From: Paenibacillus herberti
Lineage (GTDB): Bacteria; Bacillota; Bacilli; Paenibacillales; Paenibacillaceae
Direction: 5' to 3'
DNA length: 64,000 nucleotides
Assembly (NCBI RefSeq): GCF_002233675.1
Contig: NZ_NMUQ01000003.1
Location: forward strand, 88,354-152,353
Shown here: positions 1 to 8,684 of the stretch, one piece after another
How the letters are laid out: the number at the start of each line of letters is the position of its first letter
Position numbering within the stretch: position 1 is the first letter of the stretch
Notes under the pieces: generated by a model
What the model was told of the DNA's origin: nothing
Databases searched by the model: none
What the model saw: the letters and a program-made list of their open reading frames with translations, nothing else
Position numbers and translations under genes: made by a program

Positions 1-1
1 G

Positions 2-349
2 AAAAACTCTGTGGCTACCATTAAAAACTCTAAGCTGGAGCCTTATGACAAGATGGATATTCAGTATTGGAATCAAAGCGATAAAGATTTCATGCGTGCA
101 TTCTCCATCATGGTCGGTGCTAAAAATCATTACGATCCAGCCATCAATAAAATGACAAGTGTGTCCTATGCACGGACCAAAACGGTCGAGAAAAAATGGA
201 CCAACTTAAGAAAGCTGGAAAGTGAAACCTTCCTGAAAATTATTATGGGCTCTGCACCGCTCGAATCTTTTGATAAGTATGTTGAAGATTGGAGTAAACA
301 AGGCGGCAGCGATATTCTGCTAGAAATCGAAGAAACGGTCAAAAAGTAA
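2..349 (+). CDS. C-terminal end of a sugar ABC solute-binding protein (partial)
   Basis: The open frame runs in from the left edge, so only the last 115 or so residues are present. The text (WNQSDKDFMRAFSIMVG, NKMTSVSYARTKTVEKKW, QGGSDILLEIEETVKK) matches the C-terminal lobe of the large LipO/LplA-like extracellular lipoproteins of Paenibacillus. It is followed by LplB- and YtcP-type permeases, which is how these binding-protein-dependent importers are usually grouped, although the binding protein is more often last. There is no internal ribosome site supporting the GTG at 11 as a start. Substrate is unknown; the mannosidase operon downstream makes an oligosaccharide plausible. Confidence 0.75.
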   Translation, partial: KNSVATIKNSKLEPYDKMDIQYWNQSDKDFMRAFSIMVGAKNHYDPAINKMTSVSYARTKTVEKKWTNLRKLESETFLKIIMGSAPLESFDKYVEDWSKQGGSDILLEIEETVKK

Positions 350-382
350 CCATACGCATCTATGAATAGAAATAATCTCAAT

Positions 383-416
383 GAACAACCCTTCCCGAAC
401 ACGGGAAGGGTTGTTC
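383..416 (+). terminator. Hairpin between binding-protein and permease genes
   Basis: A near-perfect 15-bp stem (383-397 with 402-416) with a 4-base loop follows the binding-protein gene. No T run follows, so it may be an mRNA-stabilising or attenuating hairpin that lowers permease expression relative to the binding protein rather than a full terminator. The rest of the 350-663 gap shows no gene. Confidence 0.5.
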
Positions 417-663
417 GTCGTCGGTTGGCCTCTCTAGGTCAGTTCAGCGCCTATAGGTAGACAAATGTAAGCCCGGCAGAGGTATAAATGGTATAAATTT
501 TCGATCAAACGGATGGTAAGATCGCAAAACTTGGCTTCATATCTCTATCCCAATGTCCGCTTGTTATCTATCTCAGGGAATAGCCCCTTGTGATTATACT
601 GAATGAACAACGCTAAGCAACGATCCAGCGATTCTCTAGGCCGAAAACAAGGAGTGAACGATT

Positions 664-1554
664 GTGAGAAACAAAGGCTTTTCAAAACATTACTACCTCA
701 TGCTGTTGCCAGGGTATATATGGCTAATTATGTTCAGTATTGTGCCGATGTTCGGGGTGCTGATTGCATTTCAAGATTATCAGCCTGTACGCGGCGTATT
801 TGGTTCGGAATGGGTCGGCCTGGAAAACTTTGAATACATGTTTTCGCTTAATGACAGTAAGGTGATCTTTTTCAACACCGTGTTTATCGCTTTGCTGAAA
901 ATTATCGCGCATCTGATCGTACCGGTAATTTTCGCGCTGATGCTTCATGAAGTACAGGTCGCCATCTTCAAAAGATGGGTTCAGACATTGGTCTACTTGC
1001 CTCATTTTCTGTCCTGGGTCATTCTCAGCGGAATTATTATGGACGTCTTCTCGTTCTCAGGTCCAGTCAACAACCTGCTATCCCTATTCGGAGTTGATCC
1101 GGTTCTATTCATGGGCAAACCAGAGCTGTTCCCGTATCTCATCGTCGGAAGTGATGTGTGGAAAGAATTCGGCTTCAATACAATTATTTACTTGGCAGCA
1201 TTAACGGGAATTAATCCATCTCTATACGAGGCGGCAGCTTTGGATGGAGCAAACCGTTGGCATAGACTGCGGCATATTACGCTTCCAGGTATTGCACCAA
1301 CAGCGTTACTGCTGCTCATCTTGAGTCTTGGAAATGTCCTGAATGCCGGATTTGATCAAGTCTTCAATTTGTACAATCCGCTCGTATATTCAACTGGCGA
1401 TATTATAGATACTTGGGTCTATCGCGAAGGTCTTTTGAAATTACAATTTGGTCTAGCTACAGCAGTAGGTTTGCTGAAGTCCGTAGTTGGCTTCATTTTG
1501 ATTACGTTATCCTATTACCTTGCCAGCCGGTTTACCAATTACCGGATCTTTTAA
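664..1554 (+). CDS. Sugar ABC transporter permease, LplB family
   Basis: A 296-residue membrane protein with about six membrane segments and the cytoplasmic EAA loop (EAAALDGANRWHRLRHITLP, near residue 195) that docks the ATPase. The GTG start at 664 is preceded by AAGGAG 9 bases upstream. Family knowledge: LplB-type permeases pair with YtcP-type permeases and use a shared MsmX-like ATPase encoded elsewhere; none is encoded here. It lies 15 bases before its partner gene, so the two are co-transcribed. The likely job is uptake of an oligosaccharide, possibly a mannoside given the downstream operon; the substrate is inference. Confidence 0.9.
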   Translation: MRNKGFSKHYYLMLLPGYIWLIMFSIVPMFGVLIAFQDYQPVRGVFGSEWVGLENFEYMFSLNDSKVIFFNTVFIALLKIIAHLIVPVIFALMLHEVQVAIFKRWVQTLVYLPHFLSWVILSGIIMDVFSFSGPVNNLLSLFGVDPVLFMGKPELFPYLIVGSDVWKEFGFNTIIYLAALTGINPSLYEAAALDGANRWHRLRHITLPGIAPTALLLLILSLGNVLNAGFDQVFNLYNPLVYSTGDIIDTWVYREGLLKLQFGLATAVGLLKSVVGFILITLSYYLASRFTNYRIF

Positions 1555-1569
1555 CGAAGGAGCATTAAA

Positions 1570-2460
1570 ATGATTAGAGAAACGTCAGCCGCCTCCAGGC
1601 TATTCGATATTATGCTGATCATCTTTTTGGTTGTCATCTCGCTGCTCTGTATATTGCCTATCTGGTATACATTGATGGTTTCTCTTAGCCAGAAATCAGC
1701 AGCAGCGGCTGGCATCGTCAGTGTGTGGCCCATAGGATTTAACTTGAACTCTTATAAGGAAATCATGAAGGACGCCGTGTTTTTCAACTCCTTCTGGGTA
1801 TCCATTCAACGTGTTGTATTGGGAGCTGCTCTGAGCTTCGTCGTTACGATACTTATGGCGTATCCGTTATCTAAAACGACGAGGGATTTCCGTTTAAGAA
1901 ATGTCCTCATGTGGATTCTGGTGTTCATGATGATGTTCAGCGGCGGACTTATTCCACTCTACCAAACGGTGAAGGCGTACGGGTTGATCGACAGTATTTG
2001 GGTGTTGGTGCTGTCTGGCGGACTGCCTATGTTCAATGTCATTCTGGTCATTAACTTCTTCCGCAATCTGCCAAAAGAGCTGGAGGAATCCGCTTTTGTT
2101 GATGGCGCTGGACCGTGGTATACGCTAGTTAAGCTTTTCGTTCCTTTATCCGTACCGGTGTTAGCCACGATTACACTGTTCTCTATAGTTGGTCACTGGA
2201 ATGAATTTTTCAGCGGTCTGGTCTTTATGACAACACCGGAAAATTATCCGCTGCAAACCTATATTCAGCAGATGGTCGTACAAATGGACTTCACGACGAT
2301 CAATACGGACCCTGAAGCATTGAAACGCTTGAGCGAGCTATCCAATCAAACTTTGAATGCCGCCAAAATCTTTATTGCTATGATTCCAATATTAATTATT
2401 TATCCGTTCCTGCAACGATTCTTCGTTCATGGAATTACGTTAGGATCGGTTAAGGAGTAG
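1570..2460 (+). CDS. Sugar ABC transporter permease, YtcP (MalG-like) family
   Basis: A 296-residue partner permease with a typical first membrane segment (DIMLIIFLVVISLLCILPIW) and an EAA loop (ESAFVDGAGPWYTLVKLFVP, near residue 180). AAGGAG at 1556-1561 fixes the ATG at 1570. It ends the transporter operon and is followed by a hairpin terminator. The length and ending (HGITLGSVKE) are normal for the family, so this half of the transporter appears intact. Confidence 0.9.
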   Translation: MIRETSAASRLFDIMLIIFLVVISLLCILPIWYTLMVSLSQKSAAAAGIVSVWPIGFNLNSYKEIMKDAVFFNSFWVSIQRVVLGAALSFVVTILMAYPLSKTTRDFRLRNVLMWILVFMMMFSGGLIPLYQTVKAYGLIDSIWVLVLSGGLPMFNVILVINFFRNLPKELEESAFVDGAGPWYTLVKLFVPLSVPVLATITLFSIVGHWNEFFSGLVFMTTPENYPLQTYIQQMVVQMDFTTINTDPEALKRLSELSNQTLNAAKIFIAMIPILIIYPFLQRFFVHGITLGSVKE

Positions 2461-2467
2461 CTAAATC

Positions 2468-2503
2468 ACAGCCCCAATGAGCCCTTTGGCATTGGGGCTG
2501 TTT
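2468..2503 (+). terminator. Rho-independent-like terminator after permease operon
   Basis: The arms ACAGCCCCAAT and ATTGGGGCTGT form an 11-bp stem with the loop between, followed by TTTCAT. It sits 8 bases after the permease stop codon. Confidence 0.8.
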
Positions 2504-2549
2504 CATGTCATCCTCTATATCAAATCCAATATTTGGAGTGAAATTAATA

Positions 2550-2807
2550 ATGGGCTATGTAGAAGATTTACGGAAGATGGTCGGGCATATTCCCTTAATT
2601 CTTGTTGGGGCAGTTGTACTAATAAATGATGGAAACAATCGAATATTGCTGCAAAAACGGATGCAGCATCCCGTGGGTAGATTTGGCCTGCCAGGCGGCC
2701 TGATGGAGCTTGGGGAATCAACGGAAGAAACGGCACGTAGAGAAGTTTTTGAGGAAACCGGACTTACGATTGGTACCCTGCATTTGATAGACGTATTTTT
2801 AAAATAA
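2550..2807 (+). pseudogene. NUDIX hydrolase, cut short
   Basis: The start is taken as ATG 2550 because GGAG lies 11 bases upstream; an earlier ATG at 2505 lies in the terminator and has no ribosome site. The protein opens like small NUDIX enzymes (MGYVEDLRKMVGHIPLILVG) and holds a complete Nudix box (GGLMELGESTEETARREVFE followed by ETGL). It stops at residue 85, where family members run about 150 residues, so the second half of the fold is missing. The sequence after the stop does not resume the family in another frame, which suggests a deletion. It is probably not a working hydrolase. Confidence 0.7.
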
Positions 2808-2830
2808 TAGCCAAGTACAGGGATAAAATT

Positions 2831-3046
2831 CTAAGCTCCACGTAGATCTTCCCTCGGGAAACTTGAGAAGCAAGCATAGAGAGAAGATAGTAAACAAAAG
2901 ATAATAATTGAATGCAACGCGAAATGGATAAAGCTATAAAACTCGATTTTAGTGAAGAAAAACATCATCCACAACAAAAAAGGTAGTACTTCTCCTACTA
3001 TAGCAATAACTAAAATTACGCTCGTAATTATTGCTCCTCTTGGCAT
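2831..3046 (-). CDS. Small membrane protein, unknown
   Basis: A 71-residue hydrophobic protein with two probable membrane segments (ITSVILVIAIVGEVLPFLLW and FIHFALHSIIIFCLLSSLYA). I do not recognise a family. The ATG at 3046 has no ribosome site, but AGAGGAG lies just inside the gene and would suit an ATT codon at 3028, giving a 65-residue product. The upstream gene on the same strand ends 12 bases before, so the pair is probably one transcript. Confidence 0.5.
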   Translation of the reverse strand: MPRGAIITSVILVIAIVGEVLPFLLWMMFFFTKIEFYSFIHFALHSIIIFCLLSSLYACFSSFPREDLRGA

Positions 3047-3058
3047 ATAGAAAGAAGG

Positions 3059-3259
3059 TTACACTACCCACAAAAACAACACTACTCCAATTGTAATAGA
3101 ATATATCCCCCATAGTTCGAGATATGTATCAGCGTTTTCAGGGCCTAAGAGCTTTATTTTCACAAATGTACGGGTGACGAGTGGATTGTAAATAAGCCCG
3201 GTTAAAATCATAATTAAGCTAGTAACAATGAAAAGAGTCCTATCCTTAACCGAGTTCAT
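3059..3259 (-). CDS. Small two-segment membrane protein, unknown
   Basis: A 66-residue protein starting at the ATG at 3259, chosen because GGAGGT lies 9 bases upstream; an ATG six bases earlier would be too close. It has two membrane segments (LFIVTSLIMILTGLIYNP and LWGIYSITIGVVLFLWVV). No family is recognised. It leads a two-gene unit with the small membrane gene next to it. Confidence 0.55.
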   Translation of the reverse strand: MNSVKDRTLFIVTSLIMILTGLIYNPLVTRTFVKIKLLGPENADTYLELWGIYSITIGVVLFLWVV

Positions 3260-3520
3260 GTCCATCTCACCTCCGATTTCCCTGATGTACTTTATTATTG
3301 TCCTCAAAACTAAATTCTAAAGTGTAAACCTGGATAATCTTTATAAGATGAACTAGAGAAACAAAAGAGGAAGCGGAGCGAACCGGCCTTCTATGAGAGA
3401 ATACCAACTTACAACCGAATAGATTGAGCCACTAACCTTTGTATGGTAACATAAATCGCAAATTGAAGTATTCCTCACAGACACTAGGCGAGCACAACTT
3501 TGATAGCGGGGGATGTCTAT

Positions 3521-4875
3521 ATGAGGGTTCTTGTAGTAGAGGACGATCAACTGGTTCGTCGCGGTTTCATTAGCATGATGCCCTGGAAAACTTATGGGCT
3601 AGAGGTTGTAGGAGAAGCAATAAACGGGGAGAAAGCTCTAGAATTTCTAGCACATAACGACGTTGATCTTCTATTTACTGATTTGCTAATGCCTGTGATG
3701 ACCGGTCTTGAGCTGATGAAGCAAGTTAACGTCAGATACCCTCATATTGGACAGGTTGTGCTTACTTTTCACGAGGAATTCGAGTACATACAGGAAGCGC
3801 TCCGAATCGGAGCTTTAGATTATATTATCAAGGCCGACTTTGAAGTGGAGCAAATGGACGACGTATTGCAAAGAATCGTCTAGGCATCGGCAGTAGACTG
3901 CTTCGCGACCATGGCTACTCCTTTTATTACTTGGGTGATGAGAGTCTTTTCGAAGAGGAGCAGGACAAGGAAGAAACACTTTTTGGACTGCGGGTAAGCC
4001 GAATTGACCGCAACAAGTGGTGGTTGGAGGAGAACGACGATCCAGTCGGGCTCGAGCAAATGCTGGAGCAGCTACAACTGCCCCCTTATTGGGCGATCGT
4101 GAAGTGGACAGGCATTCGCGGGTTTGATAAGGATCGAATCAGGATGAGTGTACAACAATTCAAGGATTCTCTGTACTTCATGTACGATAAGAAAATTGCC
4201 TTTTATACTCAAGCCTATACGATAACCGATCAGCATGGGCTGAGGGGAACTCATTACTTGTTAACCAGGGATGAAGATTGGGTTTCAAGAGCCTGGATTA
4301 TGGATGATGAGGTTTTCAACACGCTGCTGGACGATATTGTTGTACAAAAGCCGCATCGGATGTGGCTAGAAACATATTTTCTCGCAATGGTAGATAAGTG
4401 GAAAATAACGTTTGGCGTCCCTGTGCTTGAAGAGCATGGAGCTCTGCGCTTTTTAGTATGGCAAGATGTAGTGGACTGGCTTACCGAAGTACGTGAAACG
4501 ATAAAAAGGTCGTGGAAAACCTCCTATTATTCCAAAGAAATCGTGCGTGATATTATGAAATCCCTTGATTATATCCAACAGGAGTTTCAGAAGGAGCTGT
4601 CTATACTGGATGCAGCTAAACATGCCAGCATGAGCAGAAGCTACTTCAGCCGTTGTTTCCACGATATAACGGGGCACACGTTCAACGAATATTTGCGTTT
4701 ATTACGGATTGGCCATGCTAAGCAATTATTGAAGCAATCGTCCAAGCCGATCCGTTGGGTTGCCTTTCAATCCGGATATCCGAACGAGAAATATTTCTGC
4801 AAAGTGTTCCGCAAAGAGGTCGGTTTGCAACCGCGAGAGTACCGTCTCACCAGTCGTGAAAATGCCGGCAACTAG
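3521..4875 (+). pseudogene. YesN-type AraC response regulator, frameshifted
   Basis: The receiver domain is complete: acidic pair at residues 8-9, phospho-acceptor Asp54 (LLFTDLLMP), Lys104 (IIKAD). It starts at ATG 3521 behind GGGGGA. The frame stops at TAG 3881. The regulator resumes in another frame from about 3880 (GIGSRLLRDHGYSFYYLGDE) and runs to 4875, ending in a two-helix AraC domain (ILDAAKHASMSRSYFSRCF, then GYPNEKYFCKVFRKEVGLQP). A single-base change near 3880 would restore one protein of about 450 residues. Unless it is a sequencing error, the receiver and DNA-binding parts are separated. Its partner kinase follows directly. Confidence 0.85.
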
Positions 4876-4886
4876 GAGGTACCTCG

Positions 4887-6428
4887 TTGTTCATGTCTCG
4901 TTTTATTCCGCGGCGCTTTAAGGGTTTAGTCCCGTATTCGCTTAAACATCGGCTCATAGCTCTCTTGATTCTCAGTGTTCTGACTCCGCTCTTATTAATC
5001 GGGAGCATATCATACTATTCTATGCATTCAATCTTGGAGAACAAGACGGAGTCTGGGATCAAAGGCAATCTGCATCAAGTTCGGCTCTCTCTGGATACGC
5101 TGTTGAGACAGTTGAATCAGGTTTCCCAGCAGCTTGCCTTTGACGGACAAGTCGGCAGTGACCTGGAACAATACTTGGATGCACAAGCGCTGGAAAAAAA
5201 GCTCCTCTACGACGGTATTCGCACCAAATTAAATCTCATCCAATTTACAAATCCTTCAGTCGGTCTGATGTTTTATTTTTTTGAAGATAGTGATGAATTT
5301 TTGTTCCAGAACATCCCGCTTAAACAAGGCTTTGATATTGGCAAGCTTCCTGTATTTGATCAGTATCAAGATTTTACCTATTTTGGGCCTCATGAATCTC
5401 AGGCGATGGTTCTGAACAGGAATGTCATGTCCATCGTGCGTAAAATAGATGTGCCGTATTCCGATAATCTGTATGTTTATATCGAATCCGATTTAAGGCT
5501 GGAAGACAATCTGCTCAAGGAAGATTCGTCTGGCTTCAATATGGTGCATTTAATTGTCGACCATAACGGAGTTATTACATTTAGCGAAAACCCAAAAGAT
5601 TTTCCGGTCGGATCTAGTTACGAGACAACCGCAGACTCCGAGAGAATCATCAATGGCAACTATGTATTTGAAGAAACGGGCAACCAGAAATGGAAGGTTG
5701 TCGCTGCCATTCCCAAAAAGGATTATGAGTCCGAAATACGAAGCTGGATGATCAAGTTTTTTTATTCTGGCCTCTTAATGCTTATCATCGGGATCGTTAT
5801 CGCATGGTTTCTTTGGCGTTCTCTGTATCGGCCGATGCGTCAATTAAGCCAGAGCATTCGCAATGTCAAAAACGATAAGTGGGACGAGCCTTTCCAGTCT
5901 ATAAATATGATGGAGTTTGACTCTATTCGCCAGGACTTTATTCAGATGAGAGAAAGAATCGGAGTTCTGATGGACGAGCTGGAAGTGGAGGGGAAGAGAA
6001 AGGGGCAGCTTGAAATCGAGAAGCTGATGTATCAGATCAATCCTCATTTTCTCCATAACACACTAGATACTCTAAGATGGACAGCTAGAATAGCGGGACA
6101 GAACGAGATGGATAAACTCATTTCAGCTCTTATAAAAGTACTGCGTTATAACTTGGGCAAAAGCGGCCCGGCTACGATACGAAGTGAGCTTGAAAATGTT
6201 AAAAACTACATGCTGATTCAAGAGCATCGCTACCAATTTCAATCCATTAAATACATTACACGTGGAATTACGCCGCTGGATGAAAAAGGGAAGCAAGTTT
6301 GGCCTGCCGTCGGAGATGAAGCAAGCCTAGTTTTAGTACAGGCAAGCTGTACAGCTGAAGCTGTTGCCAGACGCGCGGAACGGCGGGCCGTAATCCATAA
6401 AGGAACGCTTGTTTCAGGAGAAATTTAA
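4887..6428 (+). pseudogene. YesM-type sensor histidine kinase lacking the ATPase domain
   Basis: The start is TTG 4887, six bases after AGGAGGT, which overlaps the previous stop. Membrane segments lie at about 21-45 and 290-312 around an extracytoplasmic sensor, then HAMP and a His_kinase domain with NPHFLHNTLD (His387). The family match ends near residue 455, after NYMLIQEHRYQFQ. The last 58 residues (GITPLDEKGKQVWPAVGDEA and on) are foreign and no N, G1 or G2 ATP-binding boxes exist. The kinase therefore cannot bind ATP as encoded. A deletion fused it to the tail of some other gene. With the frameshifted regulator, the whole two-component system seems dead. Confidence 0.85.
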
Positions 6429-6461
6429 ACCTTTTTGCATGTTAAGTTTTCGCATGAATTA

Positions 6462-6490
6462 TTGTCAAACGGGGATTTACATATTATAAT
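6462..6490 (+). promoter_or_regulatory. Promoter of the mannoside operon
   Basis: TTGTCA (6462-6467) and a consensus TATAAT (6485-6490) are separated by 17 bases. It lies upstream of the LacI-family gene, with two operator palindromes downstream of the start point. Confidence 0.75.
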
Positions 6491-6534
6491 GAACCATAGA
6501 TAAGATGTAAGCGGTACCATGAAAGTTTTCTTTC

Positions 6535-6548
6535 TGGTACCGATACCA
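6535..6548. promoter_or_regulatory. LacI-type operator O1 (one mismatch)
   Basis: TGGTACCGATACCA is a 14-bp palindrome with one broken pair. It lies about 40 bases after the predicted start point, 71 bases from the perfect copy at 6606. Confidence 0.7.
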
Positions 6549-6605
6549 TTATTCCGATTCCTTTATAGTAGAATAGAAATAGGCTCAAATTTTTTTATCG
6601 ACTTA

Positions 6606-6619
6606 TGGTATCGATACCA
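6606..6619. promoter_or_regulatory. LacI-type operator O2 (perfect palindrome)
   Basis: TGGTATCGATACCA has the central CG of LacI/GalR sites and perfect symmetry. It lies 35-45 bases before the regulator start, so binding would block the operon and its own synthesis. Confidence 0.8.
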
Positions 6620-6653
6620 GAAATCTACCAAGCTTGAAGGCAGGGGGACGATG

Positions 6654-7679
6654 ATGGCGCCAAAGATTAAAGATGTCGCTAAACACGCGGGTGTATCCGT
6701 TACGACGGTTTCGAGGGTGTTAAACGGCGAGAAATACGTCAAAGACGATTTGAAAGCCAGGGTTCAACGGGCGATCGACGAGCTCGGTTACACGCCGAGT
6801 CATATTGCAAGAAGTCTTGTACGGCAAAAAACGAACCTGATCGGTGTTATTGTCCCTGATGTTACTTCTAGCTTTTATTCCACGATTCTAAGCACGATTG
6901 AGAGAACCGCGAGTCTTAACGACTATAATCTGCTGGTTTGCAATATCATCGAGGATACGGACAAAGAACTCAAGTATTTACAAGTGTTTCAGCAGATGCG
7001 CGTAGACGGAATTATTATCATGCATGAAAAAATAAACGATGATATTCGCGATTTAATTCTCAAGCTTGATATCCCGATCATTTTTTCCAGCGTTAAACCC
7101 GTGGATCAAAAATTCATATCCGTTATTATTGATGACTATGCTGCGGCCTATGAAGCAACGCGCCATTTGATCCGTTTGGGTCATACACGAATCGGGTTTA
7201 TCGGTGGAGATATGAGGGACGTCACCTCAGGACAAAACCGGTATATCGGTTACAGCCAAGCCCTTGCCGACTGTGGAGTGGATCAAGTGGACGATTATAT
7301 CCGATTTGGCGATTACAAAACGCAAAGCGGATACGACAAGATGAAGGAAATACTGAGTGGCGAAACCTATCCTACAGCTGTATTTGCGGTTAGTGATGAT
7401 ATGGCGGTTGGAGCTATGAATTACATCCATGACCATGGGCTGAAGGTTCCGAATGATATAGCCGTAGTTGGATTCGACGGGAGCCAGTTGACCGAGCAGG
7501 TACGTCCACGATTGTCGTCGATGGAGCAGCCGATTTTAGAAATGGGTAAGGTGACGGTCGAGAAACTTCTCGATTTAATTACAGACAGCGAGGCTCCGCA
7601 GAGTGAGGATGTCATTCTTAAGCATAAGCTGGTCGTCCGGGACAGCTGCACGGCAGGGATCAAGAGCCAGAAAGCTTAA
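6654..7679 (+). CDS. LacI-family transcriptional regulator
   Basis: The N-terminal helix-turn-helix (IKDVAKHAGVSVTTVSRVLN) and hinge helix (PSHIARSLVRQKTNLIGVIV) are followed by a periplasmic-binding-like sugar domain. AGGGGG is 6 bases before ATG 6654; the ATG at 6651 is the alternative. The protein is about 341 residues, normal for the family. It heads an operon with a PfkB kinase and two mannosidases, so the inducer is probably mannose, a mannoside or a phosphorylated derivative. Two operators lie in its own promoter region and a third, identical to O2, lies inside the next gene, pointing to autoregulation with DNA looping. Confidence 0.92.
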   Translation: MAPKIKDVAKHAGVSVTTVSRVLNGEKYVKDDLKARVQRAIDELGYTPSHIARSLVRQKTNLIGVIVPDVTSSFYSTILSTIERTASLNDYNLLVCNIIEDTDKELKYLQVFQQMRVDGIIIMHEKINDDIRDLILKLDIPIIFSSVKPVDQKFISVIIDDYAAAYEATRHLIRLGHTRIGFIGGDMRDVTSGQNRYIGYSQALADCGVDQVDDYIRFGDYKTQSGYDKMKEILSGETYPTAVFAVSDDMAVGAMNYIHDHGLKVPNDIAVVGFDGSQLTEQVRPRLSSMEQPILEMGKVTVEKLLDLITDSEAPQSEDVILKHKLVVRDSCTAGIKSQKA

Positions 7680-7709
7680 TCATCTAGCAATCGGAAGAGG
7701 GAGAAGACA

Positions 7710-8657
7710 TTGAGAATTTATGATGCGGTTGTAATCGGGGATGCCAATATCGATCTTGTGGTGGAAGGTTTCAGTCAAGTTCCTCAGCCGGGCCAGGAAA
7801 TTTTCGTGGATAGAATGACGATGCATGTTGGTGGGGGAGCTGCTCTTTTTGCAGTCTCTCTCGCTAAGCTCGGCATTCGTGTTGCATTCAACGGAGTGCT
7901 GGGCGATGACAATTACGGACACTATATTCGGGAACGTTTTGAGCAATATGGTATCGATACCAGGATGATCCGAAATAGCGATATTAATAACACGGGCATC
8001 TCAATCGCATTTAATCCTGAAACGGATCGATCCTTCATCACTTATGCCGGATCGAATGCTGAGCTTCGGATGGACACCTTGGATTTTGATGAAATCGCTC
8101 AAGGCAGACATGTCCATATTACCGGTTATAGGGGCAGGAGAAATCATGATCAATACGTAGAAATGACGAAAGAGCTGAAAGAAAGAGGGGTCAGCCTCTC
8201 TTGTGACGTGGGCTGGGACGATTCCGGTGAATGGGACAATAGCGTATTTCAATTGATGCAAGATATCGACGTCTTTTTGATGAACGAAACGGAGGCTCAA
8301 CATTACACGGGAATGAGCAACATTGAAGACTGTATTAGGCATATGGGGAAATATTGCGATCATGTGGTCATCAAGCTGGGAGCGGAAGGCGCGATAGCGC
8401 TAAAGGATGATGTACTGACTCGCCTGCCTGGGTACTCCGTCGTAGCGGTTGATACAACCGGAGCTGGCGACTCCTTCAATGCGGGGTATTTGTTCGGCTT
8501 TTTGAATGGAATGGACGTCGAAACGAGCTTGCAGTACGGTAATGCATGCGGTGCTCTATCCGTTGGCTCTCTGGGCGGAAGCACGGGAACGCCGGATTTG
8601 GAAGGCTTAAAAGCCTTTCTCCGAGAGCATGAAGATGAGCATGAAGTTCGGACTTAA
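7710..8657 (+). CDS. PfkB-family carbohydrate kinase
   Basis: A 315-residue ribokinase-fold enzyme. The N-terminal glycine signature (HVGGGAALFAVSLAKLG, near residue 48) and the C-terminal catalytic signature (DTTGAGDSFNAGYLFG, near residue 250) are both intact; the Asp of GAGD is the catalytic base. It starts at TTG 7710 behind GAGGGAG. The operon context suggests it phosphorylates a sugar released by the mannosidases, but family members act on fructose, ribose, ketodeoxygluconate and nucleosides and the sequence does not settle the substrate. A perfect LacI operator is embedded in its coding sequence at 7949-7962. Confidence 0.9.
   Translation: MRIYDAVVIGDANIDLVVEGFSQVPQPGQEIFVDRMTMHVGGGAALFAVSLAKLGIRVAFNGVLGDDNYGHYIRERFEQYGIDTRMIRNSDINNTGISIAFNPETDRSFITYAGSNAELRMDTLDFDEIAQGRHVHITGYRGRRNHDQYVEMTKELKERGVSLSCDVGWDDSGEWDNSVFQLMQDIDVFLMNETEAQHYTGMSNIEDCIRHMGKYCDHVVIKLGAEGAIALKDDVLTRLPGYSVVAVDTTGAGDSFNAGYLFGFLNGMDVETSLQYGNACGALSVGSLGGSTGTPDLEGLKAFLREHEDEHEVRT
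7949..7962. promoter_or_regulatory. Intragenic LacI-type operator O3
   Basis: TGGTATCGATACCA occurs again, identical to O2, 1.34 kb downstream inside the kinase gene. It is read there as part of the codons for QYGIDTR. Confidence 0.6.
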
Positions 8658-8684
8658 GCCACCAGGAGAGGTGATGATCAAGCG

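Noticed and set aside
457..485. Possible promoter (TAGACA, 19 bases, TATAAA) in front of the LplB-type permease.
   Set aside because: The spacer is too long and the -35 box is weak.
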